From: Eurosta solidaginis
Lineage: Eukaryota; Arthropoda; Insecta; Diptera; Tephritidae
NCBI RefSeq assembly: GCF_040869045.1
Contig: NC_090319.1
Span: 357,633,739-357,697,738 of the forward strand
Reading direction: 5' to 3'
Length of the DNA: 64,000 nt
The translations under genes and the position numbers were made by a program. The notes below the pieces were generated by a model. It searched no databases and was not told where the DNA came from. It worked only from the letters and a program-made list of their open reading frames with translations. Positions 57,550 to 64,000 of the stretch are shown piece after piece. Positions within the stretch are counted from its first letter, which is position 1. Every line of letters begins with the position of its first letter.

Positions 57550-57640
57550 TATCTGCATGTCCTAGTTAGCTTAGTTGGTAAAAGTACTACACTGTAAAGC
57601 TGCCGACTGCAAATGGAAATTCGAGCCTGTGACAGGTACA
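57550..57640 (+). repeat. tRNA-like remnant
   Basis: TCCTAGTTAGCTTAGTTGGTA followed by AAATTCGAGCC resembles box A and a weak box B at tRNA-like spacing. Base pairing of a full cloverleaf is not convincing. Probably a SINE head or tRNA pseudogene. Confidence 0.4.
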
Positions 57641-57998
57641 TATATAATTAAATTTAAAAAATCTGTTTAGCGCCAAATCGATCCCATTTCTTCTTCGTTT
57701 TCAGGAATTTTTCGGAAATTTTTTTGAGTGTGATAAAGAAATATAATAATTCTCTTCAACCACTAATTCCATCTATAAATACCTCTTAGTGTACCCCCAA
57801 AGATAAATATTGGTATCGAACGCTGGCTTTTGTTCCCGTTCGATTTAATACATTGTGTATACATATATGTGACGCATAATGTCATGTATTGAAAATCCAA
57901 CTCAAAGCAAGTTACTCATTACAGTACATTTCACAGCGAACGTACACACGAACACAATATTCAGCCTATTACTTTTTTGTTAAATTTTTAAAAAAAAA

Positions 57999-58660
57999 TT
58001 TTAATAGTTTGGGAAAAAGTTAAACAACATGACATCAGGACGGACGGCCCCAGCGGGTTAGGGGTCAGAATATACCCGCGGTAGGTATGCCTGTCGTAAG
58101 AGGCGACTAAAATACCAGATTCAAGGGGCTGTGTAGCGCAACCCTTCAGGTTGCCAGCGCAATATATAGCTTCTCCAAAACCCAGTTGTCAACCTCACCT
58201 ATCCGGTGCGAATCCTGTTTCACTAACAGACGAGGCTCTGGCGACCCCAAACTCCTCATGGAACTTGGGGGTGGGGAGGGAGGGAATGGCCTGAAGGTTA
58301 AATGTGGCCACATAAATCGTTCCCGAAATGGTCGGGCTAGCACCTTATTGGTGCTTTGGTACAGGAGCGTACCGGATCTATATCCGACAAAGGCCCATTA
58401 CATCGATAACACTCGATTATACCTTGTAAATCTCTTCAAAGCATTTTCTCGCGGAAGTGGAATTTGAACCCGCAGCCCCGTCATGACTTAGTTGTTGTAA
58501 ACCTTATCCCAATTGCCTTCTTTGCATATTTGCTTTATGCACAGTCCATACTTCGTATGTAATCATGTGTTAAAGGTTATGCGTTGTTAAGGTAAGCTGT
58601 CGCCTTGTCCGTCCTGATGTAATGTTGTTTAAAATTCTCCCAAACTATTAAATAAACTAT
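57999..58660. mobile_element. TIR element with internal tRNA-like box B and a nested family D insert
   Basis: The left end TTTTAATAGTTTGGGAAAAA, then TTAAACAACATGACATCAGG, ACGGAC is mirrored at the right end (CCTTGTCCGTCCTGATG...GTTGTTTAAAATTCTCCCAAAC...TATTAA, about 58600-58655). The internal minus strand has a box B-like GGTTCAAATTCCAC. Comparison with 36610-36835 shows where the host unit is interrupted by the insert. No transposase. Confidence 0.75.
58046..58414 (+). mobile_element. SINE-like repeat family D, copy 2, nested in the TIR element
   Basis: GGCCCCAGCGGGTTAGGGGTC, then TACCCGCGGTAGGTATGCCT, GTCGTAAGAGGCGAC, GAGGCTCTGGCGACCCC and CATCGATAACACTC. After it the host TIR element resumes at GATTATACCTTGTAA. 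Relative to the 36.6-kb copy, about 17 host bases (AAGGCGACAGCTGTTTC) are missing at the junction. Confidence 0.75.
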
Positions 58661-59439
58661 AAATTAAAAATTGCTTCAAATAATTGTTTTCATATGTTTA
58701 AAGCAATGAGGGCAATCTCCCCTTAACTCATTTTTTAAATTTTACTGTCATCATTTTATCATAACGCGGCTAAAGGAGTATAACTTCAAAAATTGATCTA
58801 ATCAATTAAATATAGTAAAGGAATTTAGTGGTAGTACCGTGGGTCATTTGAACTCACAAATTGGGGAATTATATTCAAAGCTTTTCCAGTCCAACGAAAA
58901 GAAATTATATTACAATTAAAAACATATAATAGCATAATTATTAGCGGAATATACGCATGAAGAGATTACGGTAGATTTCCTAAACATTTGAAGTGGACCG
59001 CTCTTTAAGGAAACCTCCCGCAATGCTACCCGCATCAGGTCACGCGTTTGAGGTAACTTTACTCAGTAAGCAATAACTACCGCTCCCCCAACTTATTGTC
59101 TCAAATCGAGTTAAAAGTATGGTTCCACTGAAGTAGTGAGAGAACACCACCTTCAGTTGTACGCCATAGGACAAAGCTTCTTATATCAGATTTCTCGAAC
59201 GATGGAAGTATTTTACTTTCCCTGAGTAGTTAGTTAACCTCTTTACATCCAAACTCGTAAGGGCATTGTTAACGCCATCTGCACCTACATTAATGAACGC
59301 TCGTTCAACGTTTAGGCAGGCCACAAGACACAAATCCTTTCGAGCAAAGATATTTCAATAAACAACAAGGCTCTGAAGCGCAGTTTCCGTAGACTTGCCT
59401 TTGATGTACACATATTTATAGCCAGAATTGAGTTTGCTA
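58661..59439. other. No gene recognised
   Basis: Likely intron of the AstA receptor. A GCAATGAGGGCAATCTCC block near 58705 resembles GCAATATGGGCAATCGCC near 36877. Confidence 0.4.
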
Positions 59440-60870
59440 GCAGTAGTACCATTAAGTAAGCTCTTGATGTAATAGCAATAGAAGCCAGAATAGCTATAAC
59501 TATATTAAAAAAAAAAAACAAGGACGCGGGCGCTGATGAATTTCCTGCAGAGCTATTCAAATACGGAGGCGGAAACTGGTATGGTGCATGAATCAGGTTC
59601 TTTGCAAAATATGGTCAGATGATAGCATACCTGTCTATTTGAATTTAATTGTTCTTTGCCCAGTACACAAGTAGGAGGATCCTGCGCCAACTATTGCGGA
59701 ATCAGCCTTCTCAACATCGGTCAAATAAGTTCCTGTCAAGCGTATTGTGTGAAAGATTTTAGCCCGCCGTGAATCGGCTGATTAGACACTATCTGTGCGG
59801 CTTCTCACCTGGTAAATATACCATCTATTAGTTTTTCACTAAGCGCGAAATCTTGTAGAGAACACATGAAATATACATTGACACACATCATCTCTTCGTT
59901 GATTTTAAAGTCGCCTTCGACATCTCAAAATGGAGCTGCCTATATGCCGCCATGTCTGAATTTAATTTCCTCGCAAAACTCATACCCTGTGCAAAATGAC
60001 GTTTCGCAACACCATTAGCGCAGTCGAAATCGGGAAGCACCTCTCTGAGCATATCGGAACTAAACGAGGTTTCAGACAGAGTGACTCCTTATATCGCGAT
60101 TTCATTTATTTCATACTGGAGAAAATTATACTGGAGAACTTCTGGAACAATATTCTATGAAAGCGTGGAATACCTGGCGTATGCTGATGCCATTGATAAC
60201 ACCGGCCTGAGTATCCGCGCCGTAAGTTCTGAATTCTACAAACTGAAAAAGAAGCAGACAGAATGAGTGTGATGGTGAATGAGGACAAAACGAAGTAGGT
60301 AACTGCTGTTATTCGAAAAAGTAAAAGACTTCGTTTATTTCAACACAAACAAGAACGTTAGCTCCGAAATCCAGCGAAGAATCACTCCTGCCAATGAATG
60401 CTACTTTGGACTAGGTAGGCAATTGAAAAGTAAAGTCCTCTCTCGGCGAACGAAAATCATACTCTACAAGTCACTTATCATTCCCGTCCTTCTATATGGT
60501 GCAGGAGCATAGACCATGAAAACAGCAGATGAAACGGCTCTGGGAGTGTTCGAGAGAAAAGTTCTTCGAATGATTTATGGACATCTACGCGTTTGCGATG
60601 TCGACTACCGAGGTAATTTAAATGATGAGCTGTTCGAGTTTTGTGCAGACATCAAAATAAAATAGTTCAGCGAATTAAAACGCAGTGGCTACGCTGGCTA
60701 GGACATGTCATGCGAATGATGATGCTCCGTATAAGAAAGTATTTTTAGCGGAACCCGCCTATGGAAGCAGAGGTAGAGGACGGTACCCACGCCGCTGGAA
60801 GAACCAGGTGGGAAACTATTTAAAATCACTTGGTGCGACCAATTTGTGCCAGTCAACCTAGAAAAGAAAT
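59440..60870 (+). mobile_element. RTE-type LINE, reverse-transcriptase and C-terminal region, decayed
   Basis: Broken plus-strand frames: KDAGADEFPAELFKYGGG (start of RT), HHLFVDFKVAFDISKW (the (F)xDFKxAFD block with a catalytic Asp), and SVEYLAYADAIDNTG (YADD position, with second Asp lost). The tail has VFERKVLRMIYGHL, then TQWLRWLGHVMRMM and GRGRYPRRWKNQVG. Multiple stops and shifts. It lies inside the presumed AstA receptor intron. Confidence 0.85.
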
Positions 60871-61065
60871 GATAAATAAGTAAATAAGGTAATGGTATTA
60901 AATATAGTACACAAACAATATTCTGCAGTGAAGAGGAGTGGTACAATACCAATATCAAAAGGCACGTCTTGTACAAACTAATATAGAAACAGAACGCCTC
61001 AAATTGTGCGAGAGTGTGAAAATGGGATAAAACTGAAATGAGCCAAGAAAGCAAATACAACACAA

Positions 61066-61262
61066 TAGCCCAATGGTTAGGCGATTGTGATTTCAGCAGT
61101 TTTCCGCGGTTCGATTCCCGGTAAAATCTGTTGAAATAAATTACCATTAAGAAATTGCCTGGCGATGAAGACGTGGCGGTTTTCGAAATGATACCATCGC
61201 AATATGCCAGTAAATGTTTCCTTTTTTTCAGTTTTTCCCAATAAAACCAAAAATAATAATTG
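61066..61262 (+). mobile_element. tRNA-derived SINE, family B, copy 3
   Basis: Best-preserved head of family B: box A-like TAGCCCAATGGTTAGGCG and box B GGTTCGATTCCCGG. GAAATTGCCTGGCGATGA, GATACCATCGCAATATGCCA and a tail AAAAATAATAATTGAATAAC follow. Not a functional tRNA. Confidence 0.8.
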
Positions 61263-61329
61263 AATAACAATAATCATTTATCGGTGTTAAGCTCATTAAT
61301 TCTTAAAAATCTCAAATATATATACATAT

Positions 61330-61735
61330 GTACTCAAACTTTATATGTACTGCTAAGTGCATAACTTCATCTTCACTTTTAAATTGTTTCGGAAAAATTA
61401 GTACTGCTAAATTTCAGTATGCATTACACTCAGTTGCGACTGAAATATGTCTCCCCATTTTAACTTTATACTATTCTTCACTTCTATGACCGAATAATGT
61501 GTGTACACTATTTATCGCAAATGATTTAGCTTTATGTTAAACACTATGACCAACAGAGGTGTGTATCCCCGTTATTCAGTACAACCGGTTTTGTAGCGAG
61601 CTTTTTACCTCTGCCGCGAGTCTTCAATAATTGCCGCTAGATGGGTTTCCTAAACAGGATATATGTGATAATAAGCGCTTGTTTTTTTTACACGAAAATG
61701 TAGATGTATACACGTGTAAAAGAAACATGGCTTTA
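61330..61735 (+). repeat. Dispersed repeat, copy 2 (inverted partner of 426-775)
   Basis: Matches 426-775 in reverse orientation; the plus strand here runs from TGTACTGCTAAGTGC to TTTTTTTACACGAAAATGTA and TACACGTGTAAAAGAAACA. It has an internal repeat of TTAGTACTGCTAA. Confidence 0.6.
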
Positions 61736-62681
61736 TCATATAAAAAACATTAATATTTTAACATAATACATATTTTTTAGAAATGTTTCGCTACTGTTTG
61801 CTTTACTTTAGTTTCGATTTATTCATACTTATTGACGTTATCAATATCATTGTAGAAGAACCCGTGCCGTCCTTCTTCATTGACGATGAAATCGGCAAAT
61901 ACGATACAATTTAAGGGTATAACTTTAAAACTTGTCATGACGGGACCCTGATCAGCCACAAATCGGTCACCGTAGCCGACTTCTGTAGACAAGAGTAAAC
62001 TCACAGTCAACTATGATTGAAAAGGGGTATTGTAATGCAAAAAAAAACATTGTTTAAAGGACATCAAACAAAAAAGAATAAAGTGAATGATATTGAAAAC
62101 GGAAATTTATTTTTAAATTTATTTTTTATTACTATCTTTTATGACTTATTTGGTTTTGTTACCATCATCAGTGTCGATTTTCGTTCTCAGAACGAAAAAT
62201 CGTTCCAATATACATACATCACTATCTTTTACCTTAATGGTTTTAATAAATTTTAAAATCGAAATATTGGTTTTATCCGTTCGTTCAATTGTTAGTGATC
62301 GAACTGAGGATGGATAGACATGCAAAACTACCATAGTTTGTAATTGGAATACATTTATTTTATATTTAAAGCCACTTAAATTTAAATTGAACAGTTTGAG
62401 ATATAATATTCAATATAAATTTAAAATTTTAGTTTTTCATTACTCAATTTGTAATTTTAAGATCAAAACAGAAAAAATCATCAAAGAGATAAAAAAAAGC
62501 AGCCATGGGACTGTAATGAACAAAAAACCATACTGTAATTTTTTTCACACAACAGATTAAATAATAAATTTTGATATAATTAAAAAGGTGTTAAATTTTC
62601 TTGTGGTACGCACGATTAACTCATAAATTATATACTCCCTACCCCTCGCCGTTTATAGCCTTTCTATACATTTTTCTTTTT
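61736..62681. other. Non-coding, small hairpin near 62177-62205
   Basis: CGATTTTCGTTCTC-AGAACGAAAAATCG is a near-perfect ~13-bp inverted repeat. Otherwise AT-rich with no gene seen. Confidence 0.45.
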
Positions 62682-64000
62682 TTATACTCAGTTGAGCAGA
62701 GCTCACAGAGTATATTAAGTTTGATTGGATAACGGTTGGTTGTACATATATAAAGGAATCGAGATAGATATAGACTTCCATATATCAAAATAATCAGGAT
62801 CGAAAAAAAATTTGATTGAGCCATGTCCGTCCGTCCGTCCGTTAACACGATAACTTGAGTAAATTTTGAGGTATCTTGATGAAATTTGGTATGTAGGTTC
62901 CTGAGCACTCATCTCAGATCGCTATTTAAAATGAACGATATCGGACTATAACCACGCCCACTTTTTCGATATCGAAAATTTCGAAAAACCGAAAAAGTGC
63001 GATAATTCATTACAAAAGACAGATAAAGCGACGAAACTTGGTAGATGAGTTGAACTTATGACGCAAAATATAAAATTAGTAAAATTGTGGACAATGGGCG
63101 TGGCACCGCCCACTTTTTAAAGAAGGTAATTTAAAAATTTTGCAAGCTGTAATTTGGCAGTGGTTGAAGATGTCATGATGAAATTTGGCAGGAACGTTAC
63201 TCTTATTACTGCATGTACGCTTAATAAAAATTAGCAAAATCGGAGAAGGACCACGCCCACTTTTAAAAAAAATTTTTTTTAAAGTAAAATTTTAACAAAA
63301 AATTTAATATCTTTACAGTATATAAGTAAATTATGTCAAGATTCAACTCCAGTAATTATATGGTGCAACAAAATACAAAAATAAAAGAAAATTTAAAAAT
63401 GGGCGTGGCTCCGCCCTTTTTCATTTAATTTGTCCAGGATACTTTTAATGCCATAAATCGAACAAAAATTAACCAATCCTTTTGAAATTTGGTAGGGGCA
63501 TAGATTTTATGGCGCTAACTGTTTTCTGTGAAAATGGGCGAAATCGGTTGATGCCACGCCCAGTTTTTATACACAGTCGTCCGTCTGTCCTTCCGCATGG
63601 CCGTTAACACGATAACTTGAGCAAAAATCGATATATCTTTACTAAACTCAGTTCACGTACTTATCTGAACCCACTTTACCTTGGTATGAAAAATGAACGA
63701 AATCCGACTATGACCACGCCCACTTTTTCGATATCGAGAATTGCGGAAAATGAAAAAAATGCAATAACTCTATACCAAATACGAAAAAAGGGATGAAACA
63801 TGGTAAGGTAATTGGATTGTTTTATTGACGCGAAATATAACTTTAGAAAAAACTTTATAAAATGGTTGTGACACCTACCATATTAAGTAGAAGAAAATGA
63901 AAAAGTTCTGCAGGGCGAAATAAAACACCCTTAAAATCTTGCCAGGTATTACATATATAAATAAATTAGCGGTATCCAACCGATAATGTTCTGGGTCACC
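62682..64000 (-). mobile_element. Family 1 element, copy H (runs off the window)
   Basis: Minus-oriented: TTTATACTCAGTTGAGCAGAG, (CCGT)n at 62826-62843, then body blocks nearly the same as copy E at 46010-47330. The window ends inside it, at TGTTCTGGGTCACC, before the 120-bp tandem units. Confidence 0.92.

Noticed and set aside
60698..61270. 190-residue minus-strand frame
   Set aside because: Antisense to the RTE LINE end and SINE family B; hydrophobic composition comes from AT-rich antisense sequence.
1..64000. CRISPR arrays, bacterial genes, riboswitches or rRNA
   Set aside because: No regular spacer-repeat structure, Shine-Dalgarno-led genes or rRNA signatures; the sequence is eukaryotic.

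Overview
The window looks like eukaryotic, gene-poor, transposon-saturated DNA from a higher fly. A tephritid fruit fly is my best guess. The reasons are AT-rich composition, a fly-type start context (CAAAATG), GT-AG introns, a fly allatostatin-A receptor exon, and layered LINE, SINE, solo-LTR and foldback repeats. There is no operon, bacterial gene, rRNA or CRISPR.

Protein-coding content is sparse and split into exons. On the minus strand, exons of a polypeptide GalNAc-transferase (pgant family) lie at about 16.8-16.0 kb (catalytic domain) and 2.9-2.2 kb (ricin-like lectin domain and C-terminus). The reading frame is broken at two places in the lectin part, and the second half of the catalytic domain was not found. 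A signal-anchor exon at 43.9-43.7 kb on the same strand could be its N-terminus, but this is unproven. On the plus strand, 55938-56495 is the first coding exon of an allatostatin-A receptor (AstA-R2-like). It covers TM1-TM4 and ends at a clean phase-0 donor; TM5-TM7 are not in the remaining 7.5 kb. Two further candidate exons (42480-42660 minus, 45750-45913 plus) are unassigned.

The rest is mainly repeats. Family 1, a ~1.3-2.0 kb non-coding element, has copies near 3.2, 20.9, 23.5, 38.3, 46.0, 48.0, 54.2 and 62.7 kb. The 46.0 and 48.0 copies form a 4-kb palindrome. Family 2 has copies at 25.3 and 33.5 kb and shares with family 1 a 3' hairpin followed by TTACTTGTT. Three solo LTRs of one gypsy-like family have 4-bp ATAT/ATAC target duplications, and one sits inside family 2. 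Decayed LINEs fall into jockey-like, RNase-H-bearing and RTE-like groups. A tRNA-derived SINE is present in three copies with clear target duplications, alongside other tRNA-like SINEs, two perfect-arm palindromic MITEs, and a TIR element with a nested insert. A ~300-bp satellite-like array is interrupted by a SINE and a LINE. A four-copy tandem repeat at 39.6-40.0 kb carries a near-consensus CTCF-like motif in every unit.

The order of some insertions can be read directly: satellite before SINE/LINE, RTE before SINE, family 2 before LTR. The most interesting items are the CTCF-like array, the shared hairpin terminus of families 1 and 2, the 4-kb palindrome, and the broken long-intron pgant gene. 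No new protein-based system is visible.
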